From positions 1-64,000 of the forward strand of contig NZ_JAQSDN010000070.1 in the NCBI RefSeq assembly GCF_029945925.1: 64,000 nt of DNA. The letters run 5' to 3'. Of the stretch, positions 27,871-36,169 are shown one piece after another. Source of the DNA: Polaromonas sp. Its GTDB lineage: Bacteria; Pseudomonadota; Gammaproteobacteria; Burkholderiales; Burkholderiaceae_C. The notes beneath the pieces are model-generated. The model was not told the origin of the DNA and did no database searches. It worked only from the letters and a program-made list of their open reading frames with translations. How positions within the stretch are numbered: the stretch's first letter is position 1; every line of letters begins with the position of its first letter. Position numbers and translations under genes: made by a program.

Positions 27871-28236
27871 TCAGCCAAGCGCCTTGATTTTGGCCATCAG
27901 GTCGTCGGCATCCACCGGTTTGGTGATGTAGTCCTTGGCGCCCTGGCGCATGCCCCAGACGCGGTCGGTTTCCTGATTTTTGCTGGTACACATGATGATG
28001 GGCACGTCTGCGTACAGAGGGTCCCGGGTAATGGCGCGCGTCAGTTGGAAACCATTTTGCCCGGGCATCACCACGTCCATCAGGATCAGGTCGGGTTTTT
28101 CCTCGGCGAGCCGACGAAAGGCGTCTTCCGCGTTCTCGGCGGTTTTCACGGCAAAACCTTTTTTGACCAGCAGGTCGGTCATGAACATCAACTCCGTTTT
28201 AGAGTCATCCACAATCAGAATCTTTTTAATCGTCAT
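27871..28236 (-). CDS. pilH: PilH, single-domain response regulator
   Basis: A CheY-like receiver protein of about 121 residues. The acidic pair in ILIVDDSKTELMF, the phosphoacceptor Asp in LILMDVVMPGQNGFQ (about residue 54), the Thr/Ser in IIMCTSKNQETD and the Lys in YITKPVD are all present. In Pseudomonas, PilH opposes PilG and tunes pilus retraction signalling. The ATG at 28236 shares one base with the pilG stop (TGATG) and has AAGGAG upstream; a GTG three bases earlier is an alternative start. Confidence 0.92.
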   Translation of the reverse strand: MTIKKILIVDDSKTELMFMTDLLVKKGFAVKTAENAEDAFRRLAEEKPDLILMDVVMPGQNGFQLTRAITRDPLYADVPIIMCTSKNQETDRVWGMRQGAKDYITKPVDADDLMAKIKALG

Positions 28237-28634
28237 CACGCTACTCCTTGTTTTGCGCTACCCAGTTCCTGAACGGTGTGCAGCAACTGGTCTTTGGTAA
28301 ATGGTTTGGTCAGGTAGTCTTGCGAGCCGACCATCCTGCCTCTTGCCTTGTCGAAAACACCGTCCTTGGAAGACAGCATCACAATCGGCACATTGGAAAA
28401 TTTCGGGTTGCGCTTGATGATGGCGCAGGTCTGATAGCCGTCGAGACGAGGCATCAGGATGTCGCAGAAGATCAGGTCGGGCAGGTAGTCGTTGACTTTT
28501 GAGAGCGCGTCAAATCCGTCCTCCGCCAGCAGCACCTCATGGCCGCCCTGCTTCAGGAAGATCTCCGCGCTGCGCCGGATCGTGTTGCTGTCGTCGATGA
28601 CCAAGACCTTGAGCCCCGAACTGGTAATACTCAC
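28236..28634 (-). CDS. pilG: PilG, single-domain response regulator
   Basis: A 132-residue CheY-like protein. Asp pair in VLVIDDSNTIRRSAEIFLK, phosphoacceptor Asp in LIFCDILMPRLDGYQTC (about residue 58), Ser in IVMLSSKDGVFDKARG and Lys in YLTKPFTKDQLL are visible. The DKARGRMVGSQDYLTKPF stretch distinguishes PilG from PilH. PilG is the output regulator that promotes pilus extension through the Chp system. It is followed by pilH with a one-base overlap and preceded by a rubredoxin gene on the same strand. Confidence 0.94.
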   Translation of the reverse strand: MSITSSGLKVLVIDDSNTIRRSAEIFLKQGGHEVLLAEDGFDALSKVNDYLPDLIFCDILMPRLDGYQTCAIIKRNPKFSNVPIVMLSSKDGVFDKARGRMVGSQDYLTKPFTKDQLLHTVQELGSAKQGVA

Positions 28635-28712
28635 TGACTGTGCTCCTTGTACCGCGCCGCCGGCCCGGCACCGCCCACCGCGCTTTTTTGTTTAGACACC
28701 TGGCGCGGCCAT

Positions 28713-28874
28713 TCAGATTTGAACCATTTCAAAATCTTCCTTGCGCGCACCGCATTCAGGACAGGTCCAGTTCATCGGCACCTCGGCCCAGGGCGTGCCC
28801 GCCGCTATGCCGTGTTCCGGCGCGCCGGTTGCTTCGTCATAAATCCACCCACAAATTAAACACATCCAGGTCAT
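28713..28874 (-). CDS. Rubredoxin
   Basis: A 53-residue one-iron electron carrier. Its two iron-binding knuckles are MCLICGWIYDEA (Cys5, Cys8) and WTCPECGARKEDFEMV (Cys38, Cys41), and the family spacing between them, including GTPW and PMNW, is normal. The protein is encoded just upstream of pilG on the same strand, a neighbourhood common in beta-proteobacteria, and is divergent from thiD. The redox partner is unknown; rubredoxin reductase or alkane/oxygenase systems are typical, and none is adjacent. Confidence 0.93.
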   Translation of the reverse strand: MTWMCLICGWIYDEATGAPEHGIAAGTPWAEVPMNWTCPECGARKEDFEMVQI

Positions 28875-28969
28875 TGATTGAGTCACAGCTTAAGTTGCCT
28901 TCGAATAGAATGCAACAATTGTATCGAGGCGGCGTTGCTTATTCGCTTACGAGGCAAAATTCCAGCCCT

Positions 28970-29926
28970 ATGGCAAACCCCACCCCCACTCCTCTGGACA
29001 GCCCACAAATGGAAACAGAGGACAGCGAAACCTCTCCCGCTTGCGTGATGAGCTTCAACGCCAACGACCCCAGCGGCGCCGGCGGCCTGACGGCCGACAT
29101 CAGCGCCATTGCGTCGGCCGGCGCCCATGCGCTGGCGGTCGTTACCGGCGCCTATGTGCGTGATACGGCCGAGATTTTCGATCATGTTTCCTTTGATGAA
29201 GAGGCGGTCACCGAGCAGGCCCGCACTGCGCTGGAAGACATGCCGGTCGCCGCCATCAAGGTTGGTTTTGTCGGAAGCCCGGAAACCATCAGCGCGATCG
29301 CGGAAATTGCATCGGACTATGCCGATGTGCCGCTGATTGCCTACATGCCCAACCTGTCATGGTGGGAAGAAGAAGCGATCGACAGCTACCTCGACGCCTT
29401 TCGCGAACTGATGCTGCCGCAAACCACCGTGCTGGTGGGCAACCACAGCAGCCTGTGGCGCTGGCTGCTGCCGGACTGGACCGGCGACAAGAGTCCGTCG
29501 GCACGTGATATCGCCAAGGCCGCTTCCGAGTTCGGGGTGCCGTACACGCTGGTGACCGGCGTGCCCCTGCCAGAACAGTTCATTGACAATGTGCTGGCCA
29601 CACCGCAGGCCATTCTCTACAGCGAAAAATTCGAGCGTTTCGAGGCGGTGTTTGCCGGCGCCGGCGACACGCTGACGGCCGCCCTGACGGCACTGCTGGC
29701 CAACGGCCACAACCTGCAGGCCGCCACGGCCGAAGCCCTGACCTACCTCGACCACAGCCTGGACGCCGGCTTTCATCCCGGCATGGGCAATATCGTGCCT
29801 GACCGGCTGTTCTGGGCCCAGGCCGACGACGACACCACGGACGCTGACGACGAAGGCAGCGATCCGGACGCTCCGCTGCCCCCCTTGCCCCCCTTTGACC
29901 TACCCACCAATGGCACCAAACACTAG
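28970..29926 (+). CDS. thiD: Hydroxymethylpyrimidine/phosphomethylpyrimidine kinase
   Basis: ThiD-type kinase of the ribokinase-like family that phosphorylates HMP and HMP-P in thiamine biosynthesis. It has 318 residues. The N-terminal signature SFNANDPSGAGGLTADISAI and the C-terminal anion-hole/ATP motif FAGAGDTLTAALTALLANGH are present. The C-terminus has an acidic tail (DDDTTDADDEGSDPD) before the stop. Compared with E. coli ThiD, the middle region is diverged. The ATG at 28970 was chosen; an ATG at 28910 is possible. No TPP riboswitch was recognised upstream. Its end overlaps the hemL start by 17 nt. Confidence 0.88.
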   Translation: MANPTPTPLDSPQMETEDSETSPACVMSFNANDPSGAGGLTADISAIASAGAHALAVVTGAYVRDTAEIFDHVSFDEEAVTEQARTALEDMPVAAIKVGFVGSPETISAIAEIASDYADVPLIAYMPNLSWWEEEAIDSYLDAFRELMLPQTTVLVGNHSSLWRWLLPDWTGDKSPSARDIAKAASEFGVPYTLVTGVPLPEQFIDNVLATPQAILYSEKFERFEAVFAGAGDTLTAALTALLANGHNLQAATAEALTYLDHSLDAGFHPGMGNIVPDRLFWAQADDDTTDADDEGSDPDAPLPPLPPFDLPTNGTKH

Positions 29927-31226
29927 TCCCGACACGTCCCGCAATGCAGCGCTGTTCGAGCGCGCCAAAAAACTGATCCCTGGCGGTGTCAACTCGCCGG
30001 TACGCGCCTTCAAGGCCGTCGGCGGTATCCCGCGCTTCGTGCAGCGAGCCCAGGGGGCCCATTTCTGGGATGCCGACGGTCAGCGCTACATCGACTACAT
30101 CGGCTCCTGGGGCCCGATGATCCTGGGCCACGGACACCCCGCCGTCGTCGAAGCGGTGCAAAAGGCCGTGCTCGAGGGTTTCTCCTACGGCGCACCGACC
30201 GAACGCGAAGTGGAGCTGGCCGAAGAGATCGTCAAGCTCGTGCCGTCCATCGAGATGCTGCGCCTGGTGAGCTCCGGCACGGAAGCAACCATGAGCGTGA
30301 TCCGGCTGGCGCGTGGCGCCACCGGGCGTAGCAAGATCATCAAGTTCGAGGGCTGCTACCACGGTCACTCCGACGCGCTGCTGGTGAAAGCCGGCTCGGG
30401 CCTGGCCACTTTTGGCAGCCCGACCAGCGCCGGAGTGCCGCCTGAAGTTGTGCAGCACACGCTGGTGCTGGAGTACAACCACATCGCCCAGCTCGAGGAA
30501 GCTTTTTCACTGCACGGCAAGGAGATTGCCTGCCTGATGATCGAGCCGATTGCCGGCAACATGAACTTTGTGCGGGCCAGCATTCCCTTCATGAAGCGTT
30601 GCCGCGAACTCTGCACGCAATACGGCGCGCTGCTGGTGTTTGACGAAGTCATGACCGGCTTTCGCGTCGCTCTGGGGGGCGCACAAAGCCTGTATGCCCA
30701 GAGTATTCCCGGCTTCAAACCCGACATGACCGCATTGGGCAAGGTCATAGGCGGCGGCATGCCGATGGCCGCCTTTGGCGGCACACGCGCGGTGATGGAA
30801 CTGCTGGCGCCCCTGGGTTCGGTCTACCAGGCCGGCACGCTGTCGGGCAACCCGGTGGCCACGGCCTGCGGACTGGCAACCCTGCGCGAACTGCAAAAGC
30901 CCGGCTTTTATGAGGCGCTCGGCGAGCGCACCCGCAGCCTAGTCAGCGGCCTCACCCAGGCCGCGACCCAATCCGGTGTGGCTTTTTGCGGCGACAGCGA
31001 AGGCGGCATGTTCGGCTTTTTCCTGCTGGACAAACTGCCGCAGAACTACGCCACGGTGATGACAACCGACAGCCCGGCCTTCAACCGCTTCTTCCATGCG
31101 ATGCTGGATCAGGGCGTGTACTACGCGCCGGCACTGTATGAAGCCGGCTTTGTCAGTTCGGCGCACACAGCGGCCGACATCGCCGACACCGTCGAGGCCG
31201 CGGCCCGGTTTTTTGCTGCACGCTGA
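29910..31226 (+). CDS. hemL: Glutamate-1-semialdehyde 2,1-aminomutase
   Basis: PLP enzyme converting glutamate-1-semialdehyde to 5-aminolevulinate in the C5 haem pathway. It has 438 residues. LIPGGVNSPVRAFKAVGG near the start, the LVSSGTEATMSVIRLARG block, the FDEVMTGFRVA motif, and the PLP lysine in MTALGKVIGGGMPMAAFGG (about residue 278) are diagnostic. The ATG at 29910 overlaps thiD by 17 nt, so the two are translationally linked. A GlyA-type ALA synthase is not seen, in keeping with the C5 route in this group. Confidence 0.97.
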   Translation: MAPNTSPDTSRNAALFERAKKLIPGGVNSPVRAFKAVGGIPRFVQRAQGAHFWDADGQRYIDYIGSWGPMILGHGHPAVVEAVQKAVLEGFSYGAPTEREVELAEEIVKLVPSIEMLRLVSSGTEATMSVIRLARGATGRSKIIKFEGCYHGHSDALLVKAGSGLATFGSPTSAGVPPEVVQHTLVLEYNHIAQLEEAFSLHGKEIACLMIEPIAGNMNFVRASIPFMKRCRELCTQYGALLVFDEVMTGFRVALGGAQSLYAQSIPGFKPDMTALGKVIGGGMPMAAFGGTRAVMELLAPLGSVYQAGTLSGNPVATACGLATLRELQKPGFYEALGERTRSLVSGLTQAATQSGVAFCGDSEGGMFGFFLLDKLPQNYATVMTTDSPAFNRFFHAMLDQGVYYAPALYEAGFVSSAHTAADIADTVEAAARFFAAR

Positions 31227-31289
31227 ACGCCGCGCAAGCCGGCCAAAGAACAGGCTTCGGCCAGTTCAACCCGGGCAGGCGCCCTGTCC

Positions 31290-31338
31290 GCTATCAATTA
31301 AATAGCTGCCTGCGCCCGTCGAATAAGGGATGCAGGCA
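31290..31338 (+). repeat. Short intergenic repeat, family A, copy 4
   Basis: A canonical copy: GCTAT, six bases, then ATAGCTG, GCGCCCGT and AAGGGATGCAGGC. The GCTAT/ATAGC pair forms a small stem. TGCCTGC (31307-31313) can pair with GCAGGCA (31332-31338), followed by CTTTTATT, so this copy could also act as a terminator for hemL. Confidence 0.75.
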
Positions 31339-31361
31339 CTTTTATTAATAAAAAACCGGTG

Positions 31362-32933
31362 TCAATGCCGGAAGTGCCGCACGCCGCTGAGCACCATCAC
31401 CACGCCGCGTTCGTCGGCCGCATCGATCACTTCCTGATCGCGCATGCTGCCGCCCGGCTGGATCACGCAATTCGCGCCCGCATCCACCACCACGTCGAGA
31501 CCGTCACGGAAAGGAAAGAAGGCGTCACTCGCAACTGCCGTGCCCTTGAGCGACAGGCCGGCATGCCCGGCCTTGATGCTGGCGATGCGTGCCGAGTCGA
31601 GGCGGCTCATCTGTCCGGCACCCACGCCCATGGTCATGCCATCGGCGCAAAACACGATGGCGTTGGACTTCACGTATTTGGCCACCTTCCAGGCGAACAT
31701 CAGGTCCTGCAGCTGGGCCGGCGTCGGCTGCAGCTTGCTGACCACCTTGATGTCGGCCAGCGCCAGTTCATGGTTGTCGGCGGTCTGCATCAAGAGGCCT
31801 GAGCCGACGCGCTTGACGTCCATCAGGTTGCGGCCCTGTTGCCATGCCGTGTCGCCGCCCGGTGGCAGGTCGATCTGCAAAATCCGCACATTGACCTTGG
31901 TTTTGAACACTTCGAGTGCTTCGGGCGTGAAGGCCGGGGCCATCAGCACCTCGACAAACTGTTTGGAGATCTGCTGCGCCGCCGCTTCGTCGAGTATGCA
32001 GTTCAGCGCGATGATGCCGCCGAAGGCCGAGGTCGGGTCGGTCTTGAAGGCCTTGCTGTAGGCTTCCAGCGCATCGGCGCCGATGGCCACACCGCAGGGG
32101 TTGGCGTGTTTGACGATGACGCAGGCCGGCCCGCTAAAACTCTTGACACACTCCCAGGCGGCATCGGCGTCGGCGATGTTGTTGTAAGACAGCTCCTTGC
32201 CCTGCAACTGCCTGGCCGTGACCAGCGAGCCCGGCGCCGGGTACAGGTCGCGGTACAACGCGGCCTGCTGGTGCGAGTTTTCGCCGTACCGCAGGTCCTG
32301 CACCTTGATGAAGCGGCCATTGGCCTGGCCGGGAAACAGGCTGTGCGTGCCGTCGGGCTGGATGCCGGAGAGGTAGTCGCTGATGGCGCCGTCGTACTGG
32401 CTGATGCGGTTGAACGCCGCCACCGACAGGGCGAATTTGGTGGCATCGGCCAGCTTGCCGGCGGTCTTGAGCTCCTCCAGCACGCCGGCGTACTGCGAGG
32501 CGTCGGTCAACACGCCAACATCCTTCCAGTTCTTGGCGGCCGAACGCACCATGGCCGGGCCACCGATGTCGATGTTTTCAATCGCGTCTTCCAGCGTGCA
32601 GCCAGCCTTGGCGACAGTGGCTTCAAACGGGTAGAGGTTGACGACCAGCAGGTCGATGGTGTCGATGCCGTGGGTTTTCAGCGCGACCATGTGTTCGGGC
32701 ACATCGCGGCGCGCCAGCAAGCCGCCGTGCACCATCGGGTGCAGGGTCTTGACGCGGCCATCGAGCATCTCGGGGAAACCCGTCAGTTCGGCGACCTCGG
32801 TCACGGGCAGCTTTTCGTCGGCCAGCAGCCTGGCGGTGCCGCCGGTGGAGATGAGCTTGATGCCGAGGGCGTGCAGCGCGCGTGCAAAGTCAACAATACC
32901 GGTTTTGTCGGAGACGGAAATCAGGGCGTTCAT
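31362..32933 (-). CDS. purH: Bifunctional AICAR formyltransferase / IMP cyclohydrolase
   Basis: Catalyses the last two steps of IMP synthesis. It has 523 residues. The N-terminal IMP cyclohydrolase (MGS-like) domain begins ALISVSDKTGIVDFARAL and contains LISTGGTARLL and GRVKTLHPMVHGG. The C-terminal transformylase has KHANPCGVAIG, AFGGIIALN and near the end DAFFPFRDGLDVVVDAG. The gene reads toward hemL and is followed upstream by fis and dusB on the same strand, an arrangement conserved in Burkholderiales (dusB-fis-purH). Confidence 0.97.
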   Translation of the reverse strand: MNALISVSDKTGIVDFARALHALGIKLISTGGTARLLADEKLPVTEVAELTGFPEMLDGRVKTLHPMVHGGLLARRDVPEHMVALKTHGIDTIDLLVVNLYPFEATVAKAGCTLEDAIENIDIGGPAMVRSAAKNWKDVGVLTDASQYAGVLEELKTAGKLADATKFALSVAAFNRISQYDGAISDYLSGIQPDGTHSLFPGQANGRFIKVQDLRYGENSHQQAALYRDLYPAPGSLVTARQLQGKELSYNNIADADAAWECVKSFSGPACVIVKHANPCGVAIGADALEAYSKAFKTDPTSAFGGIIALNCILDEAAAQQISKQFVEVLMAPAFTPEALEVFKTKVNVRILQIDLPPGGDTAWQQGRNLMDVKRVGSGLLMQTADNHELALADIKVVSKLQPTPAQLQDLMFAWKVAKYVKSNAIVFCADGMTMGVGAGQMSRLDSARIASIKAGHAGLSLKGTAVASDAFFPFRDGLDVVVDAGANCVIQPGGSMRDQEVIDAADERGVVMVLSGVRHFRH

Positions 32934-32973
32934 GCGTGTCTTTGGTTTCTTGGGATGGGGTGCGACGGCCGGG

Positions 32974-33210
32974 TCACTTGATCAGTTTGTGTTCAACGAG
33001 TTTTTTGCGCAGGGTGTTGCGGTTCAGGCCCAGCCATTCGGCCGCGCGTGACTGGTTGTGGTCGGCATGCTGCATCACCACCTCCAGCAGCGGCTTTTCG
33101 ACCACCCGCACCATCATGTCGTACATGCCGTCCGGCTCCGTGCCGCGCAAGTCCCTGAAATAACCTTCCAGGCTGGTGCGTACGCATTCTTCTATGTGTT
33201 TCTTGCTCAT
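32974..33210 (-). CDS. fis: Fis-family nucleoid-associated regulator
   Basis: A 78-residue Fis homologue. The C-terminal helix-turn-helix NQSRAAEWLGLNRNTLRKKL is strongly conserved and the N-terminal half (VRTSLEGYFRDLRGTEPDG) forms the dimer arm. Fis bends DNA and controls rRNA, tRNA and recombination functions. Its start overlaps the dusB stop by 4 nt, the classic dusB-fis operon. purH begins about 40 bp downstream. Confidence 0.95.
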   Translation of the reverse strand: MSKKHIEECVRTSLEGYFRDLRGTEPDGMYDMMVRVVEKPLLEVVMQHADHNQSRAAEWLGLNRNTLRKKLVEHKLIK

Positions 33211-34277
33211 GCGGGCTCCCCTTCCTTCTTTTTCTGTTCTGCATTGTCGCCGACTGCCGGCTGCGCCGTGCCGGCACCCACCACGGGCATGCGGTCCATG
33301 CGCAGGCCAAGCCCGTCAAAAAAGTCCGCCACCGCCTGCCACTGCGCCTCGCTGCCCTCCAGCAGGTTCATGCGGCTGCGAAAAGCCTCGCCGCCCGGCA
33401 GCGTCCTGACATACCAGCCGATGTGCTTGCGCGCCGACCTCACGCCGCTGAAGTCGCCGTACAGCGCATAGTGGTCCAGCAGGTGATCGAGCAGCAGGCG
33501 TTTGACCTCGGCCACCAGCGGCGGCGCAAGATGCGTGCCGGTCGCCAGGAAATGCGCAATTTCGCGAAAAATCCAGGGCCGCCCCTGGGCGGCACGGCCC
33601 ACCATCAACGCATCGGCGCCGGTATAGGCCAGCACATCGCGGGCTCTTTCTGGTGTGTCGATGTCGCCGTTGGCGACGACCGGAACGGCCACCGCGGCCT
33701 TGACGGCGGCAATCGTGTCGTACTCCGCCTGGCCCTTGTAGCCCTGCTCACGCGTGCGGCCGTGCACGGTGAGCATCTGCACACCCGCGCGTTCAAAGGC
33801 ACGCGCCAGCGCGACGGCGTTTTTATGCGATTCGGCCCAGCCGGTGCGCATTTTCAGGGTCACGGGAACACCGCGCGGCGCGCAGGCGGCCACCACGGCC
33901 TGAACGATCGCCAAAGCCAGCGGCTCGTCCTGCATCAGGGCCGAGCCGGCCCACTTGTTGCAAACTTTCTTGGCCGGGCAGCCCATGTTGATGTCGATGA
34001 TCTGCGCGCCGCGGTCGATGTTGTAGGCGGCAGCCTCGGCCATCATCTGCGCATCGGTGCCGGCAATCTGCACCGCAATCGGCGCCACCTCGCCGTCGTG
34101 GTTGGCACGGCGCGAGGTCTTCAGCGTGTCCCACAGGTCACGCCGCGAGGTGACCATTTCACTGACCGCATAACCCGCCCCCCCGGCCTTGCACAAACGC
34201 CGGAACGGCCGGTCGGTGACACCCGCCATCGGCGCGGCAAACAGGTTGTTCGCCAAAACGTAGGGGCCGATGTTCAT
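33207..34277 (-). CDS. dusB: tRNA-dihydrouridine synthase B
   Basis: A 356-residue FMN enzyme that reduces uridine to dihydrouridine in tRNA D-loops. LFAAPMAGVTDRPFRRLCKA, the catalytic-Cys region IDINMGCPAKKVCNKWAGSA, VTLKMRTGW, MLTVHGRTREQGYKG and VANGDIDTPERA are the DusB signatures. A C-terminal extension of charged residues (NAEQKKKEGEP) follows the RNA-binding domain. The coupled fis gene downstream agrees with DusB rather than DusA or DusC. Confidence 0.95.
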   Translation of the reverse strand: MNIGPYVLANNLFAAPMAGVTDRPFRRLCKAGGAGYAVSEMVTSRRDLWDTLKTSRRANHDGEVAPIAVQIAGTDAQMMAEAAAYNIDRGAQIIDINMGCPAKKVCNKWAGSALMQDEPLALAIVQAVVAACAPRGVPVTLKMRTGWAESHKNAVALARAFERAGVQMLTVHGRTREQGYKGQAEYDTIAAVKAAVAVPVVANGDIDTPERARDVLAYTGADALMVGRAAQGRPWIFREIAHFLATGTHLAPPLVAEVKRLLLDHLLDHYALYGDFSGVRSARKHIGWYVRTLPGGEAFRSRMNLLEGSEAQWQAVADFFDGLGLRMDRMPVVGAGTAQPAVGDNAEQKKKEGEPA

Positions 34278-34418
34278 GGGAATGGGAGGCAGGTGTGGAT
34301 GCTCAAAAACGAGGCATGATTGTAACTGCCCAAAATTTCAGCAATCGGAATTTGCACACGGGGATGCAGGCGTCTGCCTTACAGCCAGAACCTGACCCGC
34401 TGCCTATACTCACGCCAG

Positions 34419-34910
34419 ATGGAACTCTGGATACAACACCTGATCGAAGCCCTGGCTCTGCCCGAGTACGGGTTGAGCACGGTGTTTGTGGTCTCTTTCA
34501 TCTCCGCCACCCTGCTGCCGCTGGGTTCCGAGCCGGTGGTCTTCGGCCTCGTCAAGCTCAGCCCGCACCTGTTCTGGCCGGCCGTGCTGGTGGCCACTGC
34601 GGGCAACACGCTGGGCGGCGCGCTCGACTGGTGGCTGGGCTACGGCGCCCACAAGGTGCTGGACAAGTATTCGCACTCCTCACACCACAGCCGGGCCATC
34701 CGCTGGCTGGAAAAGCTGGGGCCCAAAGCCTGCCTGCTGGCCTGGCTGCCCGGGGTCGGTGACCCGCTTTGCGCGGTGGCGGGCTGGCTCAAGTTTCCGT
34801 TCTGGCCCTGTGTGGCCTACATGGCCATCGGAAAATTCGCCCGCTACGTGACGATGACAGGCGCACTGGTCTGGGCCTTTCCGGGCAGCATCCGGTTTTG
34901 GGGCGGGTAG
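34419..34910 (+). CDS. YqaA-family (small DedA-like) membrane protein
   Basis: A 163-residue inner-membrane protein of the YqaA/VTT family. LSTVFVVSFISATLLPLGSE and the AGNTLGGALDWWLGYGAHKVL segment are diagnostic, and LAWLPGVGDPLCAVAGWLK carries the conserved G-D motif. About four hydrophobic segments can be recognised. DedA relatives act in lipid carrier recycling and membrane homeostasis, but YqaA itself is not characterised. It is monocistronic between the divergent dusB and a convergent pseudouridine-synthase-like gene. Confidence 0.9.
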   Translation: MELWIQHLIEALALPEYGLSTVFVVSFISATLLPLGSEPVVFGLVKLSPHLFWPAVLVATAGNTLGGALDWWLGYGAHKVLDKYSHSSHHSRAIRWLEKLGPKACLLAWLPGVGDPLCAVAGWLKFPFWPCVAYMAIGKFARYVTMTGALVWAFPGSIRFWGG

Positions 34911-34991
34911 AACACGGCCCTCACGGTCGCTCACTTCGTGTAGCGCCCTGCCCCCCGAGGGGCCGCTGCGCCTGCGGCCCCGGCTTGAACG
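34911..34991 (-). repeat. GC-rich intergenic palindromic repeat, family B, copy 2
   Basis: An inverted copy relative to 6119: GGTCGCTCACTTCGTGTAGC, then GCCCTGCCCCCCGAGGGGCC, then GCTGCGCCTGCGGCCCCGGC. It lies between convergent gene ends (yqaA-like and the pseudouridine-synthase homologue). Confidence 0.65.
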
Positions 34992-35032
34992 GAGAAGACA
35001 CGGGCTACCCAAGGATGGGGCATCGTCGAAAG

Positions 35033-35782
35033 CTAGAACCGTTCGGCAGGAAGCAGATAGCGCCACTGCCCGACCGGCAGGCTGCTCATGGACACACGCC
35101 CGACACGGATGCGCTTCATTGCCTGCACGGTGAGCCCGACGCTTTCACACATGAAGGCAATTTGCCCGGGGCGTTCGCCCTTGAGCGCAAAACGCAGGCG
35201 GGTCTCATTTTGCCAGCTGACCTTCGCCGGCGGCAACAACACCCCATTGAAGGTGAAACCATGGTCGATGCGGTTGAGCCGCTGCAGGCCGCCCGGCGCC
35301 ATGGTGCCGGTCACGTCCACGATGACCTCATGCTCCATGACCGACGCGTCCTCACTGAGCTTGCGCGCCACGCGCCAGTCCTGCGTGAAGACCACCAGAC
35401 CGCTGGCGGGGGTGGCGAGCGGTGTCGCCTGCGTCAATGCGCTGACATGTTTTTTCAGGGGCCGGATGCCCGAACGGTCGTCTTTCGCCTGATTGGCCAC
35501 CACCAGCAGCTGCGCGGCCGGGTTGGCAGGGCGCTTGCTCCCTGCATCCAGGCCGGCTTCGTAGCCCGGCGGCTTGTTCAGCAACAGCGTCACCGGCGTC
35601 AGCGCCAGCAGGCTGGCGTCCGGATCGAGTTCGACTTTCTGATCCAGCACGCGGTGCTGCGGCTCTTCCACGACCACCCCATCGACGCGCACCCAGCCGC
35701 CTTCGATGTACTGCTCAGCTTCGCGGCGCGAGCAGTTGAGCATCTGGGCCAGGTGTTTGGCGAGGCGGACGGGTTCGGTCAT
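35033..35782 (-). CDS. RsuA/RluF-family pseudouridine synthase homologue, catalytic Asp not conserved
   Basis: A 249-residue protein with an N-terminal S4 RNA-binding domain (LAKHLAQMLNCSRREAEQYI then EGGWVRVDG) and the RsuA/RluB/RluF-type synthase domain (LLLNKPPGYEA, EHEVIVDVTG, GQIAFMCESVGLTVQAMKRI). The catalytic loop, normally RLDxxTSGL with an essential Asp, reads PLATPASGLVVFT here, so the Asp is replaced by Ala. The rest of the fold looks normal. It may be a catalytically dead RNA-binding paralogue or use an altered mechanism. Family members target 16S U516 or 23S U2604/U2605; the target here is unknown. Confidence 0.85.
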   Translation of the reverse strand: MTEPVRLAKHLAQMLNCSRREAEQYIEGGWVRVDGVVVEEPQHRVLDQKVELDPDASLLALTPVTLLLNKPPGYEAGLDAGSKRPANPAAQLLVVANQAKDDRSGIRPLKKHVSALTQATPLATPASGLVVFTQDWRVARKLSEDASVMEHEVIVDVTGTMAPGGLQRLNRIDHGFTFNGVLLPPAKVSWQNETRLRFALKGERPGQIAFMCESVGLTVQAMKRIRVGRVSMSSLPVGQWRYLLPAERF

Positions 35783-35816
35783 GCGATCTGCTCGATCCTT
35801 TCAAGCGCCACCGTCG

Positions 35817-35890
35817 AACCGGCTCCGCCGGGCGACAGGAGGCGTCCCCTGCAAGGGGAGGATGGGCTACACGCAGTGAGCCCAGGCAGG
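35817..35890 (+). repeat. Degraded family B repeat, copy 3
   Basis: A partial copy with GAACCGGCTCCGCCGGGCG, CCCCTGCAAGGGG and GGGCTACACGCAGTGAGCCC. The central GC-rich arm seen in copies 1, 2 and 4 is missing. It lies just upstream of the pseudouridine-synthase homologue and next to the inverted-repeat element at 35903. Confidence 0.5.
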
Positions 35891-35902
35891 GGTGTTCTCA
35901 TG

Positions 35903-36169
35903 AGGGCCTGTTCACACTGTTTATGCAAGTGCGAACGTGGTTAAAACAGCGCCAATCTAGGCGCGCGACGACGCTCAGCCTGGGCGGCTGGGCTAGGAGT
36001 GCAACGACGAGTGGCGTTGTTTTAACCACGTTCCCTCCGGGTTGCGGCCAAAAAGGCCATGCGCAGCGTTGCAAAGCCTTGCCGGGCGCCAGCCCGGCTG
36101 CATTTTGCGCCTCGCGCATGACTTTTTTGACTCGCAACGCATCTTGCATAAACAGTGTGAACAGGCCCT
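35903..36169. mobile_element. 267 bp non-coding inverted-repeat (MITE-like) element
   Basis: The ends are a perfect 27 bp inverted repeat: AGGGCCTGTTCACACTGTTT plus ATGCAAG at 35903-35929, and its reverse complement at 36143-36169. Nested inside, GAACGTGGTTAAAACAGCGC (from 35933) is repeated in inverted form at 36013-36033 with one mismatch. No reading frame in it resembles a transposase. The right end runs into the last bases of the ychF stop codon (36168-36170). No clear target-site duplication was seen. This element fills most of the otherwise gene-free stretch 35783-36167. Confidence 0.8.

Noticed and set aside
28875..28969. TPP riboswitch before thiD.
   Set aside because: None of the conserved thi-box blocks (for example CTGAGA) is present in the short leader.
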